NCBI RefSeq assembly: GCF_000160075.2
Contig: NZ_KI535341.1
Coordinates: 74,274 to 138,273, forward strand
Length of the DNA: 64,000 nt
Direction: 5' to 3'
Source of the DNA: Abiotrophia defectiva ATCC 49176
Lineage (GTDB): Bacteria; Bacillota; Bacilli; Lactobacillales; Aerococcaceae
The notes beneath the pieces were generated by a model. It had not been told where the DNA came from. It worked only from the letters and a program-made list of their open reading frames with translations, and did no database searches. A program made the translations under genes and the position numbers. Below are positions 53,879 through 63,075 of the stretch, piece by piece (the first letter of the stretch is position 1; each line of letters begins with the position of its first letter).

Positions 53879-56572
53879 TTACCCTTTCTTAAGGCGATAG
53901 GTCTTGATTTCATAAGGCGCAATCAGCGTAGAGGTCTCCTCTAGGTCCTCTTCTAAGAGGTTGACCGATTGCAGCTTGCTAGGCAAATAAGGTGCCAGGT
54001 CGAGCGTCTCTGAGGCATGGCTGACCAGGCGGAGAATCCAGTCTTGGCTATCGTTAGCTTGCTTGAAGGCTGTCACTTCAATGCCTCTTGGCAGGTCATT
54101 GACCTTGACAGGGCTAGCTTGCCAGTCAGCCAAATCTTGGCCTAGGCTAGCTTGCTTGACCAAGAGTGGGATGAAGATGGAAGCCCCGGTCGCAAAGCTT
54201 TGGCTTAACTGATCTTGGCCTTGCCAGAATTGGAGGTAGGCACTAGCTTCGTAATCGCCCAGACATTGGGCTTCTGGTGTTGGGAAGTAACCCCAGTCCC
54301 CTAATTCGCCGGTGCAACGCAAGCAGGTCAGATAGAGATAGGTTGCCTGGTCGTCGACGGTCACTTCATATTCAGGTAGCCCCTGTACGCTCACGGTCAA
54401 ACCTTGACTCTCCCCAATGGCCACATTGCGGTGCAAGGCTTGCGGGTTGCTTGGGTTACGCCATTCAGGCGCCACATGGTTAGAGCGCCAGAGCCATTCA
54501 TAGGCAGAGTCGACAAAGTGGCGGTCTGTCCGCTCAGGCAGCTTGAAGCCCAGACGTACCCGGTGATCCAAGACCTCATTGTGCCCTTCTAGGCGGATGG
54601 CCAGGCCCCGTGATTGAGGGGTGAGGCTGTAGGTCACGAAGATTTCAACCGGTACTGTCTCGTCGGCCCGACCAATTTGGCGTTCGACCACATCAATGAC
54701 TTGTTTTTGTGCCTCTAGTAGGGCATAGTCAGCCGAAATTGGCACTTGAAGTTGATAGCCTAGGACCAGATGATCCGCCAAGCCATCATGGATGACCCGG
54801 GTGCTAATAAGAGCGTCGGCTTGGGTCAGGCGTTGACCTAAGGATTCGCGGAAAATATACTCATTGCCCACATCCCCAGTCTCTTCTAAGAGCCCTTGAT
54901 CTTCATAGACCTGGCCGGTCACCTTATCAGTGATGGTAACGGAGCCGTTGCCTGCTAGGGCCACTTTGAGGTAGTCATTCTCGATGACCTCCTTGTCTTG
55001 GGCCCCACCTTCTAGTTCCAATTCTTCTGTCTTAGGCACCAAATAGTACTCAGCCAAGGACATAGCCGGCACGGTGGCTAGCCATTCCACTTCTAATTCG
55101 CGTGCGAAGTAGGCCCGGCGGAAGCGGTCATCTGGTAGGTCATAGTCGAAGTTAGCCCCTAGGTCCACAATGGTGGCAGGCACGACTTGGCCTTGGCCAT
55201 CCACTAATTGATAGTCTTCAATGGCTAACTCTGCCATGCGTTTGTAGGCTTCCTTAACCGGATATTGACTGAAGAAGGCCCGGTCTAAGACGACTTTGCT
55301 GACTAGGCGACCTTCCTTGAGGCAATTGCTTGGGTTCCAGACCTGCAAGACATAAGGCTGGTCTGCCAAGCGATTTGGCGCCTTGACCTGCTGAGCCAAG
55401 AAGTCTAGGATGCCCCGCACTAGGGTCTGGCTAGCCGCTTCTACAGCTTCAAAACGTGACACCATGCCCCGGTGAACTTCGTCGATACTACAGCCACAAA
55501 TACTGTCATGAGGATAGTTCTGCAGGAGGGTCTTCCAGATAAAGTCAATTTTATCGCTTGGATAGACGTAGCCGTAGCGGGTAGCTAAGGTAGCTAAAGG
55601 CTCTAGGACTTGCTCCAAGTAGTCAGACAGACGGGCTGAATACTGCTTGAGGTAGAGACGGGAAGAAGCGGTATTGGCTAAAGTATACCAGCCATCCGTT
55701 GCTTGCGAACGTAATTCCCCTTCCACCACACTTAATTGTGGTTGATTGCTTGCTAGGCTCGATTCTAGGGCTTCTTGATAGAGGGTAAAGTTGGAGTGGA
55801 TGAATTCATAGTCTGGATAGAGCTGGTTGGCCAAGGCAATGGCTTTGGACAGATCCGCTTGGGCAGGTTGGTGGTCGCAACCGTTGAGCATGAGCAACTG
55901 GTCAGAGACCGCATAGCGCTCTGCATCGGCTAATTTCTTGTCCCAGAAGATTTTGGCTTGCTCAGGCTCAGCAGGGATTTCATTGCCGTTACTATACCAG
56001 TTAGCGAAGAGAATCCCCAGGACATCCGAGCCATCCGGACTCTTCCAGGTCAGCTCTGAGAAGGCCGACTGGAAGCTGCCTTCTTCAAAGGTCTGGTTGT
56101 CAAAGCCTGTTGGTTTGACCCCGCGACCAAAGGCCGCCACAGACATGCCCATGCCACGCGTGATTTGTGGGGTTTGGCCGGTGAGACCGAAGGTATCCGG
56201 GTAGTAACCTAATTGTTCGCCCTTAACCCCCCAGCGTTTGAGATCCTGATAACCAATCAGACCGTTACGAACGGTTGCCTCACCACTAATCAGGAAGGCA
56301 TCCTGCAAGATATAGAAGGGCCCAATCCGTAATTTACCGGACTGAACGGCCGCCTTAAGGCGCGCTTCTTGGTGGGGACGAATTTGGAGGTAGTCGTCCA
56401 AGGTGATGGTCTGGCCATCCAGGTGGAAGTAACGGTAGTCTGGATCTGTGTCAAATAGGTCTAGGACTTGATCAATCAAGTCGACTAAACGTAGGTGGTG
56501 TTCTTCAAAGGGAAGATACCATTCCCGATCCCAGTGGGAGTGGGAAATGATATGAACGGTTTTCTTGCTCAT
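53879..56572 (-). CDS. Alpha-mannosidase, glycoside hydrolase family 38
   Basis: An 897-residue cytoplasmic zinc enzyme. The zinc ligands are seen in IISHSHWDREWYLPFEEH and YYPDTFGLTGQTPQ (nucleophilic Asp region), and the C-terminal beta domains contain SRGLAIRLEGHNEVLDHRVR-like segments. It cleaves alpha-linked mannose (typically alpha-1,3) from high-mannose fragments. It stands between GH125 and GH20 genes, with gaps of 19 and 5 bp, so the three are one operon. Confidence 0.94.
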   Translation of the reverse strand: MSKKTVHIISHSHWDREWYLPFEEHHLRLVDLIDQVLDLFDTDPDYRYFHLDGQTITLDDYLQIRPHQEARLKAAVQSGKLRIGPFYILQDAFLISGEATVRNGLIGYQDLKRWGVKGEQLGYYPDTFGLTGQTPQITRGMGMSVAAFGRGVKPTGFDNQTFEEGSFQSAFSELTWKSPDGSDVLGILFANWYSNGNEIPAEPEQAKIFWDKKLADAERYAVSDQLLMLNGCDHQPAQADLSKAIALANQLYPDYEFIHSNFTLYQEALESSLASNQPQLSVVEGELRSQATDGWYTLANTASSRLYLKQYSARLSDYLEQVLEPLATLATRYGYVYPSDKIDFIWKTLLQNYPHDSICGCSIDEVHRGMVSRFEAVEAASQTLVRGILDFLAQQVKAPNRLADQPYVLQVWNPSNCLKEGRLVSKVVLDRAFFSQYPVKEAYKRMAELAIEDYQLVDGQGQVVPATIVDLGANFDYDLPDDRFRRAYFARELEVEWLATVPAMSLAEYYLVPKTEELELEGGAQDKEVIENDYLKVALAGNGSVTITDKVTGQVYEDQGLLEETGDVGNEYIFRESLGQRLTQADALISTRVIHDGLADHLVLGYQLQVPISADYALLEAQKQVIDVVERQIGRADETVPVEIFVTYSLTPQSRGLAIRLEGHNEVLDHRVRLGFKLPERTDRHFVDSAYEWLWRSNHVAPEWRNPSNPQALHRNVAIGESQGLTVSVQGLPEYEVTVDDQATYLYLTCLRCTGELGDWGYFPTPEAQCLGDYEASAYLQFWQGQDQLSQSFATGASIFIPLLVKQASLGQDLADWQASPVKVNDLPRGIEVTAFKQANDSQDWILRLVSHASETLDLAPYLPSKLQSVNLLEEDLEETSTLIAPYEIKTYRLKKG

Positions 56573-56591
56573 TTTATTGCCTCATGTCTTT

Positions 56592-57884
56592 CTAGCGTTT
56601 AACGCGAATATCGAAGTAGTCTAAGAGGAGTTCGCAGAACATCATATTAGACCAGGAGAACCACTCCCGGGTGTAACGACTGTCATCGTCCACGTGGAAG
56701 GATTCGTGCATTTGGTTGGTGCCGGCATCCGTATTGACCAGCAAGTCTAAAATCCGAGCCTTCTCTGCCTTATGGCTGGTGGTTAAGCCTTCCATAGAGA
56801 GGGAAATCGGCCAGATATATTGATCCCAGGTATGAGAGGAGCCCAAGCCACTAGCTAATTTGCCACTGTAGTAGTAAGGGTTCTCTGGCGACAGAACGGT
56901 CTGGCGTGTGGCCACATAGATCGGATCGTCTTCTGAACAGAAGCCTAGGTAAGGTAGAGAAAGTAAGTTTGGCACATTGCCATCATCCATGATGCTGGCA
57001 TTGCCTAAACCATCCACTTCGTAAGCATAGACTGCTTGCCCTTGGGCGTTTTGAATGATCCCATAACGCTCAATGCCGGCCTGGATTTGATCCTTAAGGG
57101 TAGCCGCTAGCTGGATTTCTTCTTGGCTCAAGCCCAGGAATGGCGCCAATTCTGCCACATAGCCCAAGACCACACTGGCAAATTGGTTGGAAGGCACCAG
57201 GTAGTGGTAGGTGCAACGGTCATCACTTGGACGGAAGCCAGACCAGGTCATACCGGTGTAGCCAACGGGCGAGCCCTTGCCATCAAAAGGCAGGGTGTCT
57301 TCTTGGCGGTCGGTGTCACGCACAAAACGATAAGGACTAGACCCTGCATGGTCTTGCTCTGTACGCCAGAGGTCTAGAATGGTCACCAAGCCCTTGCGCA
57401 CGGTCTCTGTTAAGTGGTCGGTCCGGCCGCTGTTGACATAGAGTAGGTAAGCTAATTGAATGGCATAGGCCAAGCTATCGATTTCGTATTTGCGCTCCCA
57501 AATCCAGTCATTCATTTGCGTGTGGTCGGTCGCCCCGTGGCCTTGGCCATTTGGTTCCTTGTTGAAGGCATTGGTGTAAGGGTCAATTAAGATATAGCCA
57601 AATTGACGCTCGACCAAGCCGGCAATCATATCGTAGATGTCCTCATGCTCCTTAGCTAAGACCAGGTAAGGCCGTACTTGTGCAGTCGAGTCGCGTAGCC
57701 ACATAGCCGGGATATCCCCGGTCACCACGAAGGTGGTGCCATCTTCTAGGCGTTCAATAGTCGTCTCTATGGTATTTAGGAAACACTCATGAAAGACCTC
57801 AGCCCAACGGGGATTGACCGCCCGCGCTTGATCACAAATCTTTTCCATATATTTTTTTAATTCAGTTGATACTGGCATTGCCAT
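56592..57884 (-). CDS. Exo-alpha-1,6-mannosidase, glycoside hydrolase family 125
   Basis: A 430-residue (alpha/alpha)6-barrel enzyme without signal peptide. Characteristic are FVVTGDIPAMWLRDSTAQVRP, GHGATDHTQMNDWIWERKYE, FRPSDDRCTYHYLVPSN and the C-terminal GTNQMHESFHVDDDSRYTREW. GH125 enzymes remove non-reducing alpha-1,6-mannose from N-glycans. It is the first gene of the operon; AGGAGGAAG precedes the ATG, and a cre-like operator lies about 50 bp upstream. Confidence 0.94.
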   Translation of the reverse strand: MAMPVSTELKKYMEKICDQARAVNPRWAEVFHECFLNTIETTIERLEDGTTFVVTGDIPAMWLRDSTAQVRPYLVLAKEHEDIYDMIAGLVERQFGYILIDPYTNAFNKEPNGQGHGATDHTQMNDWIWERKYEIDSLAYAIQLAYLLYVNSGRTDHLTETVRKGLVTILDLWRTEQDHAGSSPYRFVRDTDRQEDTLPFDGKGSPVGYTGMTWSGFRPSDDRCTYHYLVPSNQFASVVLGYVAELAPFLGLSQEEIQLAATLKDQIQAGIERYGIIQNAQGQAVYAYEVDGLGNASIMDDGNVPNLLSLPYLGFCSEDDPIYVATRQTVLSPENPYYYSGKLASGLGSSHTWDQYIWPISLSMEGLTTSHKAEKARILDLLVNTDAGTNQMHESFHVDDDSRYTREWFSWSNMMFCELLLDYFDIRVKR

Positions 57885-57932
57885 TTTTCTTCCTCCTCAT
57901 CACGAATCGAGTCTCCTCTATCCTCTATTATT

Positions 57933-57946
57933 GCTAAGCGCTTACC
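57933..57946 (-). promoter_or_regulatory. Probable cre site (CcpA operator) of the N-glycan operon
   Basis: GGTAAGCGCTTAGC on the minus strand shares 11 of 14 positions with TGTAAGCGCTTACA, including the central AAGCGCTT. Its position 50-60 bp before the GH125 start fits carbon catabolite repression. Confidence 0.7.
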
Positions 57947-58057
57947 TTAAATCAAGTCTTGTCACAGACTTCTCTATTTTTTGCTAAAACAACTATAATT
58001 TGTTAATATATGCCCTTCAGAAAAACAGTAAAAAACCCCGCGAAAGCCTTTACTTTA

Positions 58058-58066
58058 TGCTATACT
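58058..58066 (+). promoter_or_regulatory. Extended -10 promoter of the DUF1576-like gene
   Basis: TGCTATACT (58058-58066) has the TGN extension before a TATACT -10 box; no good -35 is seen. It lies 29 bp before the ATG. Confidence 0.5.
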
Positions 58067-58094
58067 AACATTAGCACTTAATAAGGAGGTTCCC

Positions 58095-59363
58095 ATGGCT
58101 GATTCCATTCTTCCATCTTTCCTGCGGCCCAACAAGAAGTCTAGTCTCTTAGTGCTGGCCCTCTATACCTTTATATTTAGCTTCTTGATGCCAGACGCCG
58201 GAAGCCTCTGGTCTGATTACGGCCAAATTTTAAGTAAACAAACCCACCTAATGACTGATTTTACGGCCATGGGGATGGCGGCCACCTTCTTCAATGTGGC
58301 CTGCCATTTCGTTATTGCCTACATCCTGGTCTACACCAACACGCGGTCACGTCTCAACGGTCTGCAAGTGGCAGCTGCCGGTATCTTTGCTGGCCACGCC
58401 CTCTTCGGTACCCATATCTTGAATATTCTGCCGATTTTTTATGGGGTCTACCTCTACAGTCGCTGGACCGGCCAATCCTTCGGTTCCTTGACCACGGTCA
58501 GCCTCTTCGCCACTTCGGCGGCGCCCTTTATCTCCTTCTGGGCCATCGCACCTGGCTTGTCCTGGTGGTCGCTGATTCTAGCAGCCCTAATCGGGACCGG
58601 CGTCGGCTTCATCTCAGCGCCTTTGGCTGAGCAATACCTCAAGTTCCACCAAGGCTTTAACCTCTATAACTTTGGCTTCGCCATGGGTATCATCGCCATG
58701 TTCGGGACCATTAGCTTCCGCTACTTCAAACTAGAGGCGCCTAGCCTCAGCATCCTCAACCAGGAGCATCATGGCCTCTTGGTCCTCTATTTGCTGGGCA
58801 TCTTGCTAGGGCTATTTGGCCTAGCCGTCTACAAACGAACAGAAGTCAAAGCCAACTATGGCAAACTCTTGCGCCGGGCCGGCCGGACACCGGATGACTT
58901 CCTGGCTCACTTTGGCTTCGGGACGGCGGCCTTCAATATGGCCCTTAACGGCAGCCTCTACTTGCTACTGGCCCTGGCCTTGGGCGTCCAATTGAATGGG
59001 CCTATCCTGGGCGGTATCCTAGGGGTCATGGGCTTCTCCGCCTTCGGTAAGCATCCGCGTAACTGCCTACCTATCTCTGCCGGCATTCTACTAGCTGCCT
59101 TATTACTAGGCCAAGATCCCGCCCAATCCACCGTTTGGGTACCAATCTTATTCGGGACCACCCTAGCGCCAATTGCTGGACATTATGGCATCATTTATGG
59201 TGCAGTCGCAGGCTTTTTGCATTATAATATAGTGAGTATGGTCTTTAGTTTACACGCAGGCATGAGCCTCTATAACAATGGCTTTGCGGGTGGCTTTGTC
59301 GCCGCCTTCCTGGTACCAATCTATGATACCCTGCGCAGCAACCATCACGCCTATGATGATTAG
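58095..59363 (+). CDS. DUF1576-like multi-pass membrane protein
   Basis: A 422-residue protein with ten or more helices, with LFGTHILNILPIFYGVYLYSRW, NFGFAMGIIAMFGTI and GILGVMGFSAFGKHPRNCLPI conserved-looking segments; I associate it with DUF1576. The function is unknown, possibly transport. AAGGAGG precedes the ATG. It starts a three-gene unit with a 114-residue and a 90-residue protein, spaced 11 and 32 bp. Confidence 0.8.
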   Translation: MADSILPSFLRPNKKSSLLVLALYTFIFSFLMPDAGSLWSDYGQILSKQTHLMTDFTAMGMAATFFNVACHFVIAYILVYTNTRSRLNGLQVAAAGIFAGHALFGTHILNILPIFYGVYLYSRWTGQSFGSLTTVSLFATSAAPFISFWAIAPGLSWWSLILAALIGTGVGFISAPLAEQYLKFHQGFNLYNFGFAMGIIAMFGTISFRYFKLEAPSLSILNQEHHGLLVLYLLGILLGLFGLAVYKRTEVKANYGKLLRRAGRTPDDFLAHFGFGTAAFNMALNGSLYLLLALALGVQLNGPILGGILGVMGFSAFGKHPRNCLPISAGILLAALLLGQDPAQSTVWVPILFGTTLAPIAGHYGIIYGAVAGFLHYNIVSMVFSLHAGMSLYNNGFAGGFVAAFLVPIYDTLRSNHHAYDD

Positions 59364-59374
59364 AAGGAGCCCTT

Positions 59375-59719
59375 ATGAATATCGAAAAACACAAAGCAAC
59401 GCGTATTATGAAGGAGATTGTCTCCTATTTCTTAGACAATGGCCTTAATGATTTTAACCTAGACTTTAAGGCTAGCAACCAAGTCATTGAAATGACCGTC
59501 CAAGCGCCTTGCCAGGCCGAACCCGCTAGCTTCCAAGAGCTACTCAAGGATCTGCAAAGTCCACGTGAGATCGAAGTGGACGAATACTTCAACGCCCTCT
59601 TAGGTAGTCACTGCTCCGGCCATGACTACAGCTTCCTGGGCAAGGCTATTGACGAAGCTGAGGGTGGCTTCCAAGATGGGGTCTTGACCCTTACCATCAG
59701 ACGTTACAAAATCAAATAA
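59375..59719 (+). CDS. Hypothetical protein co-encoded with the DUF1576-like protein
   Basis: A 114-residue soluble protein (MNIEKHKATRIMKEIVSYFL, then VIEMTVQAPCQAEPASFQEL). It has one conserved-looking HCSGHDYSFLG segment with a His-Cys-Gly-His arrangement that could bind metal, and no membrane helix. AAGGAGC lies before the ATG, 11 bp after the DUF1576-like stop, so it is probably a partner. No family is recognised. Confidence 0.65.
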   Translation: MNIEKHKATRIMKEIVSYFLDNGLNDFNLDFKASNQVIEMTVQAPCQAEPASFQELLKDLQSPREIEVDEYFNALLGSHCSGHDYSFLGKAIDEAEGGFQDGVLTLTIRRYKIK

Positions 59720-59751
59720 TTTAGTCACTAGTAGAAAGGATTGTTTCCCCC

Positions 59752-60024
59752 ATGGATTTTCTCCGCATGCCAGCTTATCAACTCTTCTTACATCCGATTA
59801 CGGGTGGTGCCATCTGGGGCTATGTGCTCGCCATGATTTATCTGCGCTATGTCCGTCGCTTCCCACAATACAAACCGCACTTCTATGCTGCCTTGGCTGT
59901 CTTAATTTATGTAGTCCCTCTCTTCTTAACCCAGCACATCACCTTCACTCATGGTGTGTCCTGCGGATTGGCCTATGTCCTGACCCGTCTCTATGACTAT
60001 GACCGGGCACAAGTTGCTAGCTAA
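59752..60024 (+). CDS. Small membrane protein, third gene of the DUF1576-like unit
   Basis: A 90-residue protein with two to three hydrophobic helices (PITGGAIWGYVLAMIYLRYV and FYAALAVLIYVVPLFL). The basic loops suggest membrane insertion; no family is recognised. AGAAAGGA precedes the ATG. A terminator follows. Confidence 0.62.
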   Translation: MDFLRMPAYQLFLHPITGGAIWGYVLAMIYLRYVRRFPQYKPHFYAALAVLIYVVPLFLTQHITFTHGVSCGLAYVLTRLYDYDRAQVAS

Positions 60025-60033
60025 GTAGACACG

Positions 60034-60059
60034 AGCTCCTCTTGAGGAGCGCTTTTTTT
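60034..60059 (+). terminator. Terminator of the DUF1576-like unit
   Basis: GCTCCT-CTTG-AGGAGC hairpin followed by seven T. Confidence 0.85.
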
Positions 60060-60087
60060 GTGGCTAGCTTGATAAGATTTGAGGCAA

Positions 60088-60840
60088 AAATATTTTGGGG
60101 CATTTTAGCTTTTGCTTAATATTTTTGGGATGACTCTTGGTAGAACAGCCATAATAGGATTCACTATAAACTTCTTGGTTTTCAGTTTTTTGATGCGAGT
60201 TGTGGTTAACCACAACTCTATGCTGAATGTTGATTAGCAAGATTCTTTTATTTTAGGCTTTGTGCCTATTAGTTTTGAGCATCTTTAGTCTTCGAACCTA
60301 AAGTAGCTATCTGGCAACGCCAGTCTTCCGCCTGGCTAGGCTATTTTCAACAAAAATTATTCTGGTCATTTTAGATTTCTGACCATATTATTCTGATGAA
60401 CATTGATAGAACAGCAATAACAGGACTCTCCATCGTTTTCTTGCTTTTCAGTATTTTGATGCGAGTTCGGGTTAACCCGAACTCGACGTAATATGTTGAA
60501 AAGCAAGATAATTAAATTCCGGGTGTTTGTGGCGAGAACCTGCGATTGCCTTTCGGCATTAACACCTAAAGTGGGCATTTGGAGCTGGACCGGCTCTAGC
60601 CTGGCCAGGCCAGTCTTACAACGGATTTATCGCCTTCCACCCCTCTTTTGTCCCAAACATAAGCCTTGTCTCTACTAAAAAATACTTGGGCCACTTTAAG
60701 TTTCTCCTTGTTTTCTACGTTCTCCTCCTGCTATAAAGGCAATAAGGTATTTCCCTATGACTTTCTTGCTTTTCAAGATTGTCTACCCAGTTCGGGTTAA
60801 CCCGAACTGGGCCTAAAATATTGAAGACCAAGATAACGAC
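60088..60840. repeat. Tandem array of three diverged palindromic hairpin units
   Basis: Three related units fill the 920-bp gene-free gap. Each carries a long hairpin at 60174-60241, 60440-60507 and 60765-60832, with perfect inner palindromes of 22, 24 and 26 bp centred on GGTTAACC (60197-60218, 60462-60485, 60786-60811) and outer arms such as CTTGCTTTTCA/TGAAAAGCAAG. Sequences between them are also related (ACTTTAGGT on the minus strand). Short open frames in the array (60366-60578 and 60715-60903, minus) only follow the DNA repeat, so I do not call them genes. Confidence 0.75.
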
Positions 60841-60882
60841 AAACCACCCTCCAATCTCCTGGAGGTCGCCTCTTTTCTTTCC

Positions 60883-60911
60883 TTGAAGGTCCTGAATCTT
60901 CACGGTATAAT
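60883..60911 (+). promoter_or_regulatory. Promoter of the ABC-F gene
   Basis: TTGAAG (60883-60888), 17 bp, TATAAT (60906-60911), 33 bp before the ATG. Confidence 0.78.
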
Positions 60912-60944
60912 GATAGAGACACTGATAGAAAGGAATCGCCCGCT

Positions 60945-62903
60945 ATGATTCTACTACAAGCCAATGACCTGGCTCGGCGCTTTGCCGATGACACCCTCTA
61001 TGAAGGGGTCTCCTTCAATATCCAAACTCAAGACCGTATTGCCCTGGTGGGCCGTAACGGGGCCGGTAAGTCCACCTTGATTAAGCAAATCATGGGCGAA
61101 GAGCCAATATCGGACGGCTCCATCACCAAGGCCAAAGGGCTCAAAATCGGCTACCTGGCCCAACATGTTCGGACCGACTGGAACGACAGCCTGTCCATCT
61201 GGGATACCATGCTGGCAGTCTTCCAGGAGACGCTAGCCATACGTCAGACGGCTGAAGAAGCCGCCATGCGACTAGCCGAGTTGTCAGACGACACTCAGGC
61301 GCCAGCCTACCAGGCTGCCTTGGAGCGCTACGACCAACTCCAGGAAGCCCTAACCCAGCGCAATGCCTATGCCATTGAGTCCGATATCCGGACGGTCCTG
61401 CACGGTTTTCGTTTTTACGAAGCTGACTATGCTACGCCGGTCAGCCAATTATCCGGGGGGCAACGAACCCGCTTAGCCCTGGCTCGCATCCTGCTCATGG
61501 ACTATGACCTGCTGATTCTGGACGAGCCGACCAACCACTTAGACATGACCACCCTGGCCTGGTTAGAAACTTACCTGGCTGGCTACAAGGGCGCCCTCCT
61601 CCTGGTTTCCCACGACCGTTATTTCCTGGATAAGGTGGTTAACCAGGTCCTAGAACTGCGCCATCATCGGCTCCACACCTACAAGGGCAATTACAGCTAC
61701 TATGTGGAAGAGAAGGCCCTGCGCCTGGCGGCAGAAGAGAAGGCCTATGCTGCTCAACAAGCCACCATTCAAAAACTAGAAGACTTCGTCCAACGTAACC
61801 TGGTGCGTGCTTCAACGACCAAACGGGCCCAAAGCCGCCGCAAGCAGCTGGAGAAAATGGACCGCCTAGAAAAGCCTAAGCAGGACAAGCAGGCGCCCCG
61901 TATCCAGTTCCTAGCGGCCAAGGACTCCGGTGAAGATGTCCTAGCCGTCGATCATTTGGCGGTGGGCTATGAGGCTACGCCTGTCGCCCAGGATCTCAAC
62001 CTCCAGGTCCGTCGCCAAGAAGCCATCGCCCTAGTGGGACCTAATGGGGTCGGCAAGACGACCTTGCTCAAGACCCTAATTGGCCAACTGCCTGCCCTGG
62101 CAGGAACCTATCGCTTTGGGACGGGCGTCCAAATCGGCTACTACGACCAGAATCTGGTCTTACCTGACGAGAGCTTAACCGTCTTAGAAACCCTCTGGCA
62201 GGCCCATGACACCACCGACGAGAAGGTCATTCGGACCATTCTTGGCAGCTTCCTCTTCTCCGGCGATGACGTCCTCAAGAAGGTCTCCATGTTGAGCGGT
62301 GGTGAAAAGGCCCGGCTCAGTCTGGCCCTGCTAGCCACCGAGCACGACAACACCCTGATTCTGGACGAACCAACCAACCACTTGGATATCGACAGCAAGG
62401 AAGTTCTGGAAGATGCCCTGATTGCCTTCGATGGCACCCTACTCTTCGTCTCCCACGACCGCTATTTCATCAACCGACTGGCGACGCAAGTAGTTGAAAT
62501 CACCCCACAAGGCGTCAAAACCTACCTAGGCGACTACGACTACTATCAGGAGAAGAAGGCCGAAGAAGCCTTGATTGCCCAGAGCCAAGCTAGCCAGGCA
62601 AGCACTGAGCCTAAGACATCCAATTCAGCTAATCCGGCCCAGCAAGACTATCAAGCTATGAAAGAAGCCAAGCGTCAACGCCGCCGCCTGGAAGAAGCCG
62701 TGGATCAGGCAGACGCCAGCCACGCACAATGGGAGGCTCGCATCGCCCAACTTCACGCCCAGATGGAGACGGCTGCCCTGGCCAATGACCAAAGCCAACT
62801 AGCCCAGCTCCACCAAGACCTGCAAGAGGCTGAAGCCGCCCAACTAGAGGCCTTAGAAGCCTGGGAAAGCGCCAGCCTGGCCTTGGAAGACTTCCTGGCC
62901 TAA
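60945..62903 (+). CDS. ABC-F family ATPase (YdiF-like)
   Basis: A 652-residue cytoplasmic protein with two ABC domains and no membrane part. The sites are Walker A GRNGAGKST and GPNGVGKTT, signatures LSGGQRTRLAL and LSGGEKARLSL, and the Walker B pairs LLILDEPTNHLD and TLILDEPTNHLD. A charged linker joins the two, and a coiled coil (residues 560-652) closes the protein. ABC-F factors act at the ribosomal E site. The neighbouring tsaD gene matches the B. subtilis gcp-ydiF locus. Confidence 0.93.
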   Translation: MILLQANDLARRFADDTLYEGVSFNIQTQDRIALVGRNGAGKSTLIKQIMGEEPISDGSITKAKGLKIGYLAQHVRTDWNDSLSIWDTMLAVFQETLAIRQTAEEAAMRLAELSDDTQAPAYQAALERYDQLQEALTQRNAYAIESDIRTVLHGFRFYEADYATPVSQLSGGQRTRLALARILLMDYDLLILDEPTNHLDMTTLAWLETYLAGYKGALLLVSHDRYFLDKVVNQVLELRHHRLHTYKGNYSYYVEEKALRLAAEEKAYAAQQATIQKLEDFVQRNLVRASTTKRAQSRRKQLEKMDRLEKPKQDKQAPRIQFLAAKDSGEDVLAVDHLAVGYEATPVAQDLNLQVRRQEAIALVGPNGVGKTTLLKTLIGQLPALAGTYRFGTGVQIGYYDQNLVLPDESLTVLETLWQAHDTTDEKVIRTILGSFLFSGDDVLKKVSMLSGGEKARLSLALLATEHDNTLILDEPTNHLDIDSKEVLEDALIAFDGTLLFVSHDRYFINRLATQVVEITPQGVKTYLGDYDYYQEKKAEEALIAQSQASQASTEPKTSNSANPAQQDYQAMKEAKRQRRRLEEAVDQADASHAQWEARIAQLHAQMETAALANDQSQLAQLHQDLQEAEAAQLEALEAWESASLALEDFLA

Positions 62904-62947
62904 GTTTAAAATTTCCCGATATATCATATATGATATAATGGGAAGCT

Positions 62948-62984
62948 AAAAAGGCACTGAGACTTAAATCTCAGTGCCTTTTTT
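62948..62984. terminator. Bidirectional terminator between the ABC-F gene and tsaD
   Basis: AAGGCACTGAGA and TCTCAGTGCCTT perfect 12-bp arms, with A-rich and T-rich flanks. Confidence 0.88.
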
Positions 62985-63040
62985 CATTGGCTTAAATCGA
63001 TTTAGTGACCCTTAGTGCGCAAACTTTGGCCCCCAAGAAG

Positions 63041-63075
63041 AAAAAATAGCCTAGCTTATAGGAATAAGCCAGGCT
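63041..63075 (-). terminator. Terminator overlapping the tsaD stop codon
   Basis: AGCC-GGCTTA and TAAGC-AGGCT arms cover the last tsaD codons and the TAA; ATTTTTTC follows on the minus strand. Confidence 0.75.

Noticed and set aside
60366-60578. Minus-strand frames at 60366-60578 and 60715-60903 with similar peptides
   Set aside because: Their similarity follows the DNA palindrome repeat itself; the counterpart in the first unit lacks a matching start, and differences are not biased to silent positions as far as I can see.
60060-60860. CRISPR array
   Set aside because: Only three diverged units, spaced 266-325 bp, with long palindromes; no uniform short repeats or spacers and no cas genes. 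No other CRISPR-like array was seen.
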